Shown: one piece after another, positions 34,745-43,614 of the stretch
How the letters are laid out: every line of letters starts with the position of its first letter
Position numbering within the stretch: position 1 is the stretch's first letter
Origin: Anaerotruncus sp.
Lineage (GTDB): Bacteria; Bacillota; Clostridia; Oscillospirales; Ruminococcaceae
Direction of reading: 5' to 3'
DNA length: 64,000 nt
Assembly (NCBI GenBank): GCA_021770005.1
Contig: JAETRV010000015.1
Span: 1 to 64,000, forward strand
Translations under genes and position numbers: made by a program
The notes under the pieces: model-generated
Told to the model about the DNA's origin: nothing
Database searches by the model: none
The model's input: the letters and a program-made list of their open reading frames with translations, nothing else

Positions 34745-35135
34745 TTCCGCGCTCATCCCACGCTTAAAAGTCTATTTAGAATCTTTTACAGGGGGCTTTT
34801 TCTCTTGCAAAAAGCCCCCTCTTGCCGCTCCGCGGCGGCGGGGGCTCTGCCCCTCGACCCCGCGATTTTTTGAAAAAAATCGAGTAAAACTTTTGGTTGA
34901 GGAAAAGAAAGGAACGCCACCCAGCTTGCCGGGGTGGGGCCTACGGGGAGGGGGCACCGCCCCCTAGCCCGTAAGACAGCCCGCAAGGGGCGTCGCGCGA
35001 AGCGCGCTTCGGGCCACTGGTCCGAGAAGCCCCGAGGAGGGCGCTCTGCGCCCGGACGTTTGGTCTGGGGCCAAACGTCCGGCTGTCTCACTGCCCCTCG
35101 ACCCCGCCACCTTTGAAAAGGTGGACGAAACTTTT
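34745..35135. repeat. Mosaic intergenic repeat (gap 34707-35143)
   Basis: The gap contains, in order, a partial terminal repeat (CTTAAAAGTCTATTTAGAATC), the GGGGGCTTTTTCTC hairpin, the GGGGCTCTGCCCCTCGACCCCGC module with an ATTTTTTGAAAAAAAT palindrome, the module shared with position 113-150, the GGACGTTTGGTC/GGCCAAACGTCC palindrome shared with 53171-53205, and the CCACCTTTGAAAAGGTGG hairpin. There is no coding region. Confidence 0.8.
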
Positions 35136-35143
35136 CATTCTAT

Positions 35144-36907
35144 TTATACTTCGTTTGGACGGACATTTTTATATTGCAGGATCAGTTCGCTGTCGTCTGT
35201 GAACGTAATCGAGACCTTTTCCTCAAAATGCACCGGAAAAACGCGGCCCTTCATCATGAGGTCCCGGTTTTTGAGCACGGTACAATCCGAGCTGTTCTCA
35301 AAGAGCAGGGAGCGGTCCGGGCCCGGAAGCAGGTCGATTTCCCTGGCGCCCACATCCCCAAAGTCGATTCCACAGGAGGAGAGGATATAATGGAGCCGCA
35401 CCCGTTTGCGGGACTGGCGGTAAAGCGGGAACACCTGGGGCGGGATATCCCGGTCGTCCGGCGCGCGGACAATATAGAGGTTCAGCTTCCCGGAAAAATG
35501 GTATTCCTCCGAAGGGGCGGCGGGTTGTGCATCCGTTGGGGATTCAGAAGCACTGTCTTTCTGACGTCCCCTACGGAGGACCAACAGCAGGACCACGCCG
35601 AGAAGGGCCATGACTGCGACCAGAGGACGGTAATCGGGCTTGGGTTCGGGGGGAAGTACCAACGGCGGCTTTTCCGCATGTGCGGTGACCGGGGCCAGCC
35701 CGGAAAAATTCCCCGAAATCCCGGAAAAGTCCGCTTCTACGGTATAGTCCCCGTCTGGGCTGTATGGGACCTCCACTTGGGCAGCCCCGTCCCGGATGGG
35801 TGCCTGATACGCTTTCCCATTGATCTGGAGCGGGATTGTCTGATTTTGAAACAGCGCGCTCATGAACAGGTTGGACTCCGGGTTCTGCTCGGTCCCGGCC
35901 CGGACGGTGACTACCGCTCCGGCGGGTTCCGGCTGGGATTCGGTCAGCTCTGTTTCCCGATAGGCCGCGTCCGCCCGCAGATGTACCCGGTACGCAGGGA
36001 GCAGCCGGGCGTGGATTTCCCCTGAAGAACGGGTGGTAAACGAGAGCCCCACCGAGGTCTGCGCGGGACGCACCAGCTCTGCCACCGCAAAATGGCGGCC
36101 GGTAACCACCCGGATGTCCTGTGCGCCCGCATCCGCAGTGATGTTGGATAGCGGCTGATCCGAGGTGAGCAGGATTTTTGCAGATTCCATATCCATGTCC
36201 GGCAGGGTGATCTGCAAGCGTCCATCCTGAGCGCCGCCCGCGCCGACAGAAAGCTGTCTGACCTCGAGATCGGAAAACAGGAGCTGTTCTGCGGCGGATT
36301 CGATTTCAGACTGACTTCCCGCATAATAAATGCTTCCCCCGGTTTTCCGGGAAGCATCCAGAATCTTGAAATCCTCCTGTGCAGACGCATTCAGCAGGAT
36401 GGTGTGGATGGTGACATCCTGGCTGACCGCCTGCCCGACCATGGCATCGAATTTTGCGGCGGCTTCCTCGGTAGCCGCCGCATGGTTCATTATGATTTCT
36501 CCGTCCGAAAAAAGCACCATCTCTTTTGCTTCCGCCGTTTCGGAAAAGAGGGAGAGCGCGGTTTCCAAACCAGCGCCAGCATTGGAATAGCCGGTATATC
36601 TGGTTTGCAAAACCGTCTGATCGAACCCGGAGAGGTCTGCATGAGGGCCTATAAACGCCTGAACGTCTGTCTCATAGCTGACAAATCCGACATCATAGCC
36701 GGCAGGCAGGCTATACGCCATCTCCCGGATCATGTCGGCAGCGGTATTGTTTTGAATATCGTTCATCGAATTGCTGGCATCCAGCAGAAAGATCAGCTCA
36801 TGGGTGCGGTCGGGGCCTATTGCCGCTATGGGCTGCGTGACTGTGCCCAACAGCACAGCTACCGAAAGGAACCCGGCGAAGATCGTTCTTTTGCTGATGT
36901 TCCTCAC
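35144..36907 (-). CDS. Secreted/membrane vWA protein with cytoplasmic C-terminal domain
   Basis: A 587-residue protein. It has a signal peptide (residues 1-29), a von Willebrand factor A domain with the MIDAS motif DASNS at 43-47 and Asp135 in FSDGE, extracytoplasmic beta-rich domains, a membrane helix at about 428-445 and a cytoplasmic C-terminal domain of about 120 residues with a beta-sandwich pattern (GKLNLYIVRAPDD to ELILQYKN) that may be FHA-like, without the usual Ser/His motif. The start is GTG at 36907. It opens the block and could link a cell-surface contact or metal-dependent adhesion to the phospho-signalling proteins. Confidence 0.83.
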   Translation of the reverse strand: MRNISKRTIFAGFLSVAVLLGTVTQPIAAIGPDRTHELIFLLDASNSMNDIQNNTAADMIREMAYSLPAGYDVGFVSYETDVQAFIGPHADLSGFDQTVLQTRYTGYSNAGAGLETALSLFSETAEAKEMVLFSDGEIIMNHAAATEEAAAKFDAMVGQAVSQDVTIHTILLNASAQEDFKILDASRKTGGSIYYAGSQSEIESAAEQLLFSDLEVRQLSVGAGGAQDGRLQITLPDMDMESAKILLTSDQPLSNITADAGAQDIRVVTGRHFAVAELVRPAQTSVGLSFTTRSSGEIHARLLPAYRVHLRADAAYRETELTESQPEPAGAVVTVRAGTEQNPESNLFMSALFQNQTIPLQINGKAYQAPIRDGAAQVEVPYSPDGDYTVEADFSGISGNFSGLAPVTAHAEKPPLVLPPEPKPDYRPLVAVMALLGVVLLLVLRRGRQKDSASESPTDAQPAAPSEEYHFSGKLNLYIVRAPDDRDIPPQVFPLYRQSRKRVRLHYILSSCGIDFGDVGAREIDLLPGPDRSLLFENSSDCTVLKNRDLMMKGRVFPVHFEEKVSITFTDDSELILQYKNVRPNEV

Positions 36908-36930
36908 CCCTGTCTCAGTCTGTGAGATAT

Positions 36931-37028
36931 ATTGAAAATATTTTTCAAATCTAATAAACTTCTCATCAGTTTATTAGATATTTTTTCTATTCTATCAGTA
37001 GTTAAGCATACTTTTCGACATTTGTCAA
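36931..37028 (-). promoter_or_regulatory. AT-rich promoter region with two palindromes
   Basis: Upstream of the vWA gene, TTGACA (37023-37028, minus strand) and TTAACT (37000-37005) are spaced by 17 bases. Two palindromes lie between this and the start codon: TCTAATAAAC facing GTTTATTAGA (36950-36978) and TTGAAAA facing TTTTCAA (36932-36948). They are possible operator sites for a regulator of the injection-system block. The local AT richness is unlike the rest of the window. Confidence 0.55.
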
Positions 37029-37558
37029 CATAATATTTTAAAAATTTACCTGATATATGTTTTTCCTGCATAAAGATGGGTAAATATATGATAGGCGTTA
37101 TGAAAATACGAACAATTTTATGGAAATTACATGGCTTCAAGACAGCGGAAGTTTGGGCAGGGGCCAAACTTCCAGCCACTCGGCGCGCCCCACAAGAGGG
37201 GTGGCAGTTCCCCCCTCCTGTGAGAACTCCCCCTCCGGGCAAGTTGCTTTACCTGTTTTTTGAAAGCTATACGGTTTCGGCCTTTGGGGGCATCCAATGG
37301 TGCAAGTCAGCCTTGAGCATGAGCGCTTCGCCTGGGGGCGTGGGGGATACGTAAGGGGTTCTCCCCTTGCGTGCACTTTTGGTTGCTTTTCGTGCATCCG
37401 AAAAGCAACCCGCCGCGCGGGGGCGGATACCCCGCATCCCCATACCGCTCGGCGGTATCCTCTGCCCGAAAATAGACGCTGGGAACCTACCGGAAGACAA
37501 AAAAACGCCCCTTTGCTCCACTTGGGAGCAAAGGGGCAACTTTTGGGTTTATTGGCAG
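37029..37558. other. Non-coding gap with repeat modules
   Basis: About 530 bases without a supported gene. At 37137-37260 is the reverse complement of the module at about 40690-40740 (GGCGCGCCCCACAAGAGGGG). The rest is GC-rich with short inverted repeats (for example AAAGTTTGGGCAGGGGCCAAACTT at 37150). Long open frames on both strands here are not conserved-looking and lack ribosome sites. Confidence 0.6.
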
Positions 37559-37562
37559 CAAA

Positions 37563-37595
37563 AAAATCGGAGCAGGCTTTTTAGCCTACTCCGAT
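37563..37595 (-). terminator. Intrinsic terminator of tRNA-Arg
   Basis: On the minus strand AATCGGAGTAGGCT and AGCCTGCTCCGATT form a 14-bp stem with one G-U-type mismatch, followed by a T run. It starts right after the tRNA 3' end. Confidence 0.85.
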
Positions 37596-37672
37596 TGGCG
37601 CGCTTGGAGGGACTCGAACCCCCGACCTACTGGTTCGTAGCCAGTCACTCTATCCAGCTGAGCTACAAGCGC
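37596..37672 (-). tRNA. tRNA-Arg(ACG)
   Basis: A complete 77-nt cloverleaf on the minus strand: acceptor GCGCTTG with CAAGCGC, D arm GCTCAGCTGGATAGAGT, anticodon arm ACTGG-CTACGAA-CCAGT with anticodon ACG, T arm with GGTTCGAGTCC, discriminator G and an encoded CCA. It reads Arg codons CGU/CGC/CGA after A34 editing to inosine. Confidence 0.97.
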
Positions 37673-37687
37673 AGGAAACTGTTGTCT

Positions 37688-37716
37688 ATATTACCGCATT
37701 TTTTGCGGTTTGTCAA
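37688..37716 (-). promoter_or_regulatory. Promoter of tRNA-Arg
   Basis: TTGACA (37711-37716) and TAATAT (37688-37693) with a 17-base spacer on the minus strand, 16 bases upstream of the tRNA 5' end. Confidence 0.85.
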
Positions 37717-37965
37717 CCCCTTCAAACGGTAAACTTTGAAAATTATGCAGCGAACTTCTTCCGAAAAACAGGAATCCCACGCCGCCTTTTTTTCGGCTGT
37801 GGCAGTCCTGGTCAGCCCCTTCCGGAAATTTGGGGGAATGGCTGGATTTTAAGCGGTCTTCCTATGTGCAGCATATCAAAATTCCATATTCCGATCCGCA
37901 ACCTTTTGCGACAAAATGGAGGTTTTACTCTGCAAATTTCACAAAATTGGCTTTCTTTTTTTCAA

Positions 37966-37994
37966 TTGCCTCGGTTCCCTCTTTCTGGTATACT
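37966..37994 (+). promoter_or_regulatory. Promoter of DUF1538-PII operon
   Basis: TTGCCT (37966-37971) and TATACT (37989-37994) with 17-base spacing, and an extended -10 TGG just before. It is 40 bases ahead of the first gene. Confidence 0.7.
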
Positions 37995-38034
37995 AAGAAT
38001 GTATATCCGAAATCTCTGATAGAAGGAGGCTATG

Positions 38035-39537
38035 ATGAACAAAAACCTATGGCTCAAAATCAAGGAGTCGATCTCCGCGGTGCTGCCGATCAGCGTGATT
38101 GTACTGATCCTGCACCTGACGATTGCGCCACTCCCGCTTGGGACGCTCCTCCTCTTTGCGGTGGGAACCCCTCTGCTGATCCTCGGCATGGGGCTTTTTA
38201 CGCTGGGGGCTGACCTCTCGATGATGATGATGGGGGAACGGGTTGGCGCACAGCTCACCAAAAGCCGGAGGCTAATTTTCCTGGTCTGTATCGCTTTTAT
38301 CATGGGCGTGATGATTACGATTGCAGAGCCGGATCTTCAGGTGCTCGCCCAACAGGTGCCGTCGGTCCCGAACATGACCTTGATTCTCGCGGTCGCGTTC
38401 GGTGTCGGCATCTTTCTGGTGCTCGCGCTCCTGCGCATCCTGTTTCAGGTGAGCCTCTCGCTGATGCTGGTCGGGCTCTATCTTGTGGTGTTCGCAATTG
38501 CCGCGTTCACCTCGCCCGATTTCCTGGCGGTTGCGTTTGATTCGGGCGGCGTCACCACCGGGCCGATCACCGTACCGTTCATCCTTGCGCTGGGGCTGGG
38601 TGTCGCGGCGGTGCGCGGCGACGCCGGTTCCCATGACGACAGCTTTGGCCTGATCTCGCTCTGTTCGATCGGGCCGGTGCTCACCGTCCTGATCCTCGGC
38701 ATGTTTTTCAACGCGGAGGGTGGCGCGGCGGCTTCCTCCGCTCCGGCCAGCGTGAACGGCGCCGGGGACATCTTCCGCCTGTTTGCGGAGTCCTTGCCCC
38801 ACTACGCCAAAGAGGTCCTCATCGCGCTGCTGCCGATCGTCCTCTTTTTCCTGGTCTTTCAGCTGGTCGCGCTCCACCTGCCCAAGATCCAGATGATTAA
38901 AATTTCGGTGGGTCTTGTCTATACTTATATCGGGCTGGTGCTTTTCCTCACCGGCGTCAATGTGGGGTTCATGCCGGTTGGGAACCTGCTCGGTGCAAAG
39001 ATCTCCCTGCTCAGCTATAACTGGGTGATCGTACCGATTGCGATGCTGATAGGGTTCTTTGTCGTCGCGGCGGAGCCGGCGGTCCATGTCCTCAATAAAC
39101 AGGTTGAGGAGGTCACCGGTGGCGCGATCTCCCGCAATTCGATGATGGCCGCCCTTTCCATCGGCATTGCCTGCTCGCTGGGGCTGGCGATGATCCGGGT
39201 TATGACCGGGGTGAGCATCTGGTACTTCCTGTTAGGCGGTTACACAATCGCGCTCGGGCTGTCGTTTGTTGTACCGAAGATCTTCACCGCGATTGCGTTT
39301 GACTCGGGCGGCGTCGCGTCCGGCCCGATGACCGCCACCTTCCTGCTCCCATTTGCAATGGGGGCGTGCGAAGCGCTCGGCGGCAACATGCTGCGGGATG
39401 CGTTCGGTATCGTTGCCATGGTGGCAATGACACCGCTGGTGACCATCCAGATTCTGGGCGCGATCTTTAAGCTGAAAACCATACTCGCCGCACCTGTGGC
39501 TATGGCGGATGAAGAACTCGAGATCATCGAGCTTTGA
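38035..39537 (+). CDS. DUF1538 family membrane protein
   Basis: A 500-residue integral membrane protein with about 12 hydrophobic helices in two homologous halves. Each half carries the DUF1538 hallmark, AFDSGGVTTGPITVPF in the first and AFDSGGVASGPMTATF in the second. The family is thought to be a transporter, of unknown substrate. AAGGAGG is placed for the second of two tandem ATGs. Two PII-like genes follow at once, which is the typical partner arrangement and suggests that the transporter is gated by PII-like signals. Confidence 0.88.
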   Translation: MNKNLWLKIKESISAVLPISVIVLILHLTIAPLPLGTLLLFAVGTPLLILGMGLFTLGADLSMMMMGERVGAQLTKSRRLIFLVCIAFIMGVMITIAEPDLQVLAQQVPSVPNMTLILAVAFGVGIFLVLALLRILFQVSLSLMLVGLYLVVFAIAAFTSPDFLAVAFDSGGVTTGPITVPFILALGLGVAAVRGDAGSHDDSFGLISLCSIGPVLTVLILGMFFNAEGGAAASSAPASVNGAGDIFRLFAESLPHYAKEVLIALLPIVLFFLVFQLVALHLPKIQMIKISVGLVYTYIGLVLFLTGVNVGFMPVGNLLGAKISLLSYNWVIVPIAMLIGFFVVAAEPAVHVLNKQVEEVTGGAISRNSMMAALSIGIACSLGLAMIRVMTGVSIWYFLLGGYTIALGLSFVVPKIFTAIAFDSGGVASGPMTATFLLPFAMGACEALGGNMLRDAFGIVAMVAMTPLVTIQILGAIFKLKTILAAPVAMADEELEIIEL

Positions 39538-39550
39538 GGAGGGGATTTTG

Positions 39551-39919
39551 ATGCAGGATACCAAACGGGCTCCAGAAAAGGTCTCCCTGATTATCGCGAT
39601 TGTCGACCGTGGGAAAGGGAAACGGCTGACTGCGCGGATGCATGACGAAGGGGTGCGGTTTGATCTCTGCCTGCTGGGGCATGGGACAGCGGACTCCTCC
39701 CTGCTCGATTATCTCGGGCTGGGCGAGACCGAAAAAGACATTATTCTGGGCGGGATCGAGACCGCGCGTGCCCGCCCGCTGCTGCAAAAACTCAAGCAAG
39801 AATTTTCGATGGAACGTGCGGGCGGCGGGATCGCCTTTTCGATCCCGATCGTGAGTGTAGGCGGGGCGCAGACGCTGGACTTTCTGGCGGGCCACGAAGA
39901 GGGGGGAACAAAAGAATGA
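39551..39919 (+). CDS. PII-like protein (first copy)
   Basis: A 122-residue protein with the PII-type ferredoxin-like fold: SLIIAIVDRGKGKRL, then CLLGHGTADSSLL, a helix pair and SIPIVSVGG. Its T-loop region differs from GlnB and lacks the uridylylation Tyr context, so it is probably a PII-like protein of unknown ligand. The ATG at 39551 has GAGGAGGGG upstream. It overlaps the next gene by ATGA. Confidence 0.82.
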   Translation: MQDTKRAPEKVSLIIAIVDRGKGKRLTARMHDEGVRFDLCLLGHGTADSSLLDYLGLGETEKDIILGGIETARARPLLQKLKQEFSMERAGGGIAFSIPIVSVGGAQTLDFLAGHEEGGTKE

Positions 39920-40254
39920 GCGATAGAAAATGTGCGTTGATCGTTACGATTGTCAACCGCGGGCACAGTGAATCCGCCATGGAGGCGGCAAGGGCCAGCG
40001 GTGCAACCGGAGGGACTGTCCTGAACGGACGCGGTACCGGCCTAAAAGAGGTCGCTAAATTTTTTGGGATTACCATCACGCCGGAAAAAGAGGTCATCCT
40101 GATCCTCACCGACGAGGAGCAGAAAAAGCCGATCATGCAGGCAATCGCCAAAAAAACCGGGCTGAAAACCCGCGGCAGCGGGATTTCATTTGCATTGCCG
40201 GTGGATTATGTGGTCGGCGCCCCTTATTTCGAGGCCATGTTCGAAGACGCTTGA
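39916..40254 (+). CDS. PII-like protein (second copy)
   Basis: A 112-residue PII family protein: ALIVTIVNRGHSESAMEAARASGATGGTVLNGRG gives the beta1-alpha1-beta2 core, and EKEVILILTDEE the next strand. A shortened T-loop (GTGLKEVAKFFG) is present where GlnB has its longer loop. It overlaps the preceding PII-like gene by four bases; both probably act on the DUF1538 protein. Confidence 0.88.
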   Translation: MSDRKCALIVTIVNRGHSESAMEAARASGATGGTVLNGRGTGLKEVAKFFGITITPEKEVILILTDEEQKKPIMQAIAKKTGLKTRGSGISFALPVDYVVGAPYFEAMFEDA

Positions 40255-40283
40255 CCCCTGTGCCGCTGCTGCTGGTTCAAAAA

Positions 40284-40314
40284 GGGAGCTTTCCTCCGGG
40301 AGGCTCCCTCTTTC
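40284..40314 (+). terminator. Intrinsic terminator of PII-like operon
   Basis: GGGAGC and GCTCCC form a stem around a CCTCC-GGGAGG inner arm, then CTCTTTC. It lies 30 bases after the stop codon. Confidence 0.75.
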
Positions 40315-40371
40315 GTCGTTGTATGGCTGCTTTTTATACGATTGGACAAATTTTCCGCATCCATCCCATCT

Positions 40372-40864
40372 CTAAAGAGCCTGTTTAAACTCGAAAGCTT
40401 TACGCAATTTTTCTCGAAAAATTGCGGGGTCGAGGGGCAGTGAGACAGCAGGAGGTTTGGCTCCAGACCAAACGTCCTGGCGCAGAGCGCCCTCCTCAAA
40501 GGCGCATGTTGTTTTGGAATCCCGACCAAAACAACGCCCATCGCTTCCCGGCTGACGCCGGAGCGCGCTTCGCGCGACGCTCGGGCAGAATGCGCCTCAC
40601 GGGAAAGGGGGCAGCGCCCCCTTCCCATGTGCCCTTCCTGGGCAAGATTTAGCGCTCTCATTCGTTTTCCCACCCAGCCTGCCGGGGGAGTTCTCACAAG
40701 AGGGGGGCACTGCCACCCCTCTTGTGGGGCGCGCCGAGCGGCTGTCGCGGCGAATGCCGCGCTTCGCGCTCGCGCGAGCAAGCCGCGAGCAGAATGGCGT
40801 TTTGGTCTGGAACCCAAAACGCCGCGCGCCCGGGCCCCCTGCAAAAGATTCTGAACAGGCTTTC
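40372..40864. repeat. Large mosaic repeat element (gap 40255-41000)
   Basis: The left end TAAAGAGCCTGTTTAAACTC and right end GATTCTGAACAGGCTTTC are inverted. The interior carries the CAATTTTTCTCGAAAAATTG palindrome, GGGGTCGAGGGGCAG, the ACGTCCTGGCGCAGAGCGCC and TGTTTTGGAATCC modules, and the 110-bp module that is also found at position 1-112. At almost 500 bp this is the longest composite copy in the window. Confidence 0.78.
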
Positions 40865-40950
40865 ACATCTTATTTGTGCAATTTCGCTATTATAATCAAA
40901 ATGATTTAGGCAAAGCTTACAACTCTTCCCCGTTTGAAAAGAACATACTT

Positions 40951-40980
40951 TTGTTTTCTGGGGATTTGTGCTAAGATAAT
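40951..40980 (+). promoter_or_regulatory. Promoter of UvrD-like helicase gene
   Basis: TTGTTT (40951-40956) and GATAAT (40975-40980) with 18-base spacing, 20 bases before the start codon. Confidence 0.5.
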
Positions 40981-41000
40981 AGGGAGCGGAGGTGCGCGCA

Positions 41001-43088
41001 ATGGAGTTTATCGAGCGGTTGAAAGCAGAATATGGGATCGACCTAAACCCACAGCAGCGGCAGGCGGTAGAAGCAATAGATGGTGCAGTCCTGCTGCTGG
41101 CGGTGCCGGGCAGCGGCAAGACCACCGTATTGATCGCACGGCTGGCGAACATGCTGCAAAACCACGGGATCAAACCCCACAAGATTCTCACCATCACCTT
41201 TTCGCGGCGGTCGGCAGCGGATATGCAGGAGCGGTACACCCGGTATTTCGGGGCGGAAGGTGCCCCGCGGTTCTCGACCATCCACAGCTTCTGCTATGGG
41301 GTGGTCAAACATATCTCGACCCAATACCGCCGCCCGCTCCCGCGGATGCTTCCCGACCCGTCCGAAACGGTCCAGCGGCTCTACTGTGAGCTGGAAGGCG
41401 CGCGGTTTCTCGAGCGGGACCGGCTTGACGACCTGGTCAACCGGATTGGGTTCTGCAAAAACCGGCTGGCAGACGATCATCAGATCGATCAGCTCGAGGT
41501 GGAGGGGTGCGATTTCCCGCGCCTCTACCGCGCTTATGAAGCCTACAAAAAAGAAAACCATCTGATGGATTACGACGACATGCTGGTGTTCACCTACGAC
41601 ATGTTCCGGAAAAACCCGTCGTTCCTGGCGCAGTACCATGCGGTTTACAGCCACATCAATGTGGACGAAGCACAGGACACCTCATTGGTACAGCACAGGA
41701 TCCTCCAACAGCTTGCCCAGAAGCATGGCAACCTCTTCCTAGTTGGGGACGAGGATCAGAGCATCTATGGGTTCCGGGGGGCGTTCCCGGACGCTCTGCT
41801 GCAGTTTGACAAGGATTACCCCGGTGCGTTGATCCTCAAGATGGAGCGGAACTACCGCTCGACCGGTGAGATTGTCCGGGCGGCGAACCGGCTGATCCGT
41901 CAGAATACCGCCCGGATCGACAAGCAGATGACCGCCGGCGAAGCGGCTGGCGTCCCGGTGCGGATAGAACCGGTGCGGCTGCCGTCTGAGCAATACCCCA
42001 AGCTGGTTGAATGGCTGGCCGGCGGGGCAGGCAGCGCGGCGGTACTCTACCGGTACAACGAAAGCGCCATCCCGCTGGTGGATACGCTTTCTGCCGCGGG
42101 GATTCCATTCTGCCTGAAGGACACCCGGGAAGCCTTTTTCCAGACGGTCCACGTCCGGGACATGACCGCGTTTTTGAAGCTCTCGGTTGACCCCACCGAT
42201 TTCGACAGCTTTGCCCAGATTTACAACAAGACCAGCGCCTATTTCAACCGCGCGGTGTTGGACTTTGTCTCCCGTACGCATCCGGAAGGCGCGGATATTT
42301 TTGACACCCTCAAACGGTGCCCGGCCGCCAACCCCGACCGGACCGCTTCCCTACATAGCCAGCTGGAACGCCTGAAAACGCTCCCGCCGGTCACTGCGCT
42401 CAACCTGCTCAGCGAGCTGACCACCCGCTCCTATTTTGAATCGGACGCCGCATTCCAGCGGTTGACCCTGCTCAAAAGCATTGCCGCCCGCCAGAAAACG
42501 GTGGAGGACCTGCTCCGCCGCCTGGAAGAATTGCAGGGGATCGTGCGGGATACCCCGGCGTCCGGGGAGGAGGTGACCCTCTCGACCATCCATTCGAGCA
42601 AGGGGTTGGAGTATGACCGTGTCCTGCTGGTCGACCTCATCGACGGGCAGTTCCCTTCCAAGGCAGCGCTTGAGCGGCTGGAACAGGAGGACCGCACCGC
42701 CTATGAGGAGGAGGTGCGCCTTTGTTATGTGGCGGCGACCCGCGCCCGGCGGGAGCTCTGCCTGCTGGGGTTCGAGGCGGGCAACCGCACCTGCCGTCCG
42801 TCGCGGTTTGTGCGCCTGCTGACCGCAGACCCCAAACCCAAGCCGCAGCCGGATAAGGCCGGTGAACCCGCGCCAGAGACTGCGCGCCGGGAGATCGAGG
42901 GGTATTCCCCAGTCACCCGGGCGGATGAACTCGCGGTCGGGACGATCGTGCTGCACGAGGCATTCGGCTCCGGGCGGGTGATCCGGATAGACGGCGGAAT
43001 GATCTCCTGGTTTGACGGGGTGGTGACTAAGCGGTTGTCGATACAGGCATGCATCGACAAAGGGAATCTTTTCCTGAAGGAGCAGTGA
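41001..43088 (+). CDS. UvrD/PcrA-family ATP-dependent DNA helicase
   Basis: A 695-residue superfamily-1A helicase: Walker A PGSGKTT, motif Ia TFSRRSAADM, motif II NVDEAQD, motif III GDEDQSIYGFRGA, motif IV NYRSTGEI, motif V STIHSSKGLE and motif VI YVAATRARREL. The C-terminal segment GTIVLHEAFGSGRVIRIDG is the Tudor-like extension that binds RNA polymerase in PcrA. The ATG at 41001 with GGAGGT seven bases upstream is preferred to the GTG at 40992. It is somewhat shorter than PcrA, so a UvrD-like paralogue is possible. Confidence 0.9.
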   Translation: MEFIERLKAEYGIDLNPQQRQAVEAIDGAVLLLAVPGSGKTTVLIARLANMLQNHGIKPHKILTITFSRRSAADMQERYTRYFGAEGAPRFSTIHSFCYGVVKHISTQYRRPLPRMLPDPSETVQRLYCELEGARFLERDRLDDLVNRIGFCKNRLADDHQIDQLEVEGCDFPRLYRAYEAYKKENHLMDYDDMLVFTYDMFRKNPSFLAQYHAVYSHINVDEAQDTSLVQHRILQQLAQKHGNLFLVGDEDQSIYGFRGAFPDALLQFDKDYPGALILKMERNYRSTGEIVRAANRLIRQNTARIDKQMTAGEAAGVPVRIEPVRLPSEQYPKLVEWLAGGAGSAAVLYRYNESAIPLVDTLSAAGIPFCLKDTREAFFQTVHVRDMTAFLKLSVDPTDFDSFAQIYNKTSAYFNRAVLDFVSRTHPEGADIFDTLKRCPAANPDRTASLHSQLERLKTLPPVTALNLLSELTTRSYFESDAAFQRLTLLKSIAARQKTVEDLLRRLEELQGIVRDTPASGEEVTLSTIHSSKGLEYDRVLLVDLIDGQFPSKAALERLEQEDRTAYEEEVRLCYVAATRARRELCLLGFEAGNRTCRPSRFVRLLTADPKPKPQPDKAGEPAPETARREIEGYSPVTRADELAVGTIVLHEAFGSGRVIRIDGGMISWFDGVVTKRLSIQACIDKGNLFLKEQ

Positions 43089-43090
43089 CA

Positions 43091-43555
43091 ATGGGACGAA
43101 TCCAACAGCGTTATGCGCGGCTTTCACTTCCAGACCGGCTGTTCCTGGCAGGCTATGGGGTGGCCCTGTGCGCCGGGATCGCATCCTGCATTGCAGCAGG
43201 TCTGCGGATACCTTTCCTGCGGATTCCCGCCGGGATCGCCCTGCTGCTCCTATCGACCAGCCTCGCCTCCCTCTGGACGCTGAGCCGGTTCGCGTTTGGG
43301 GCAGCGGTCACGGTGCTCATCGTCGGGCTGACGGTCAGCGGCGGGCTGCTCGGCGGGATGGGGCTGTTGGCCGGCTTCCTTCGCATTGCCGGGATGCCGT
43401 TTGAGCAGTTCCAATTTGGCCCGGCGGCGCTCTTTTTGGGATTGGATGCGGCCTGCCTGGGGATTTTCCTGCTCCGGCAGGACCGCTTTGGGGACCCCGC
43501 GCCGGAAGAGACCGAGGAACCCTTTCCGGGTGGGGAAACGCCGGAAGAATTTTGA
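43091..43555 (+). CDS. Small membrane protein, function unknown
   Basis: A 154-residue protein with four predicted hydrophobic helices, a basic N-terminus and an acidic Pro/Glu C-terminus (DPAPEETEEPFPGGETPEEF). It starts two bases after the helicase stop and is probably co-transcribed. No family is recognised. Confidence 0.65.
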   Translation: MGRIQQRYARLSLPDRLFLAGYGVALCAGIASCIAAGLRIPFLRIPAGIALLLLSTSLASLWTLSRFAFGAAVTVLIVGLTVSGGLLGGMGLLAGFLRIAGMPFEQFQFGPAALFLGLDAACLGIFLLRQDRFGDPAPEETEEPFPGGETPEEF

Positions 43556-43614
43556 CCAGCCCTCTTTTTTCAGGAGCTGCAATCTGTTATAATAAAAGTA
43601 TCTGTTTTGATCCG

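Noticed and set aside
37367-37732. 121-codon open frame covering the tRNA
   Set aside because: The translation contains the well-known spurious product of an antisense tRNA (GLEPPTYWFVASHSIQLSYKR).
40255-41000. Insertion sequence remnant with a transposase
   Set aside because: Inverted ends and repeat modules are present, but no open frame shows transposase motifs.
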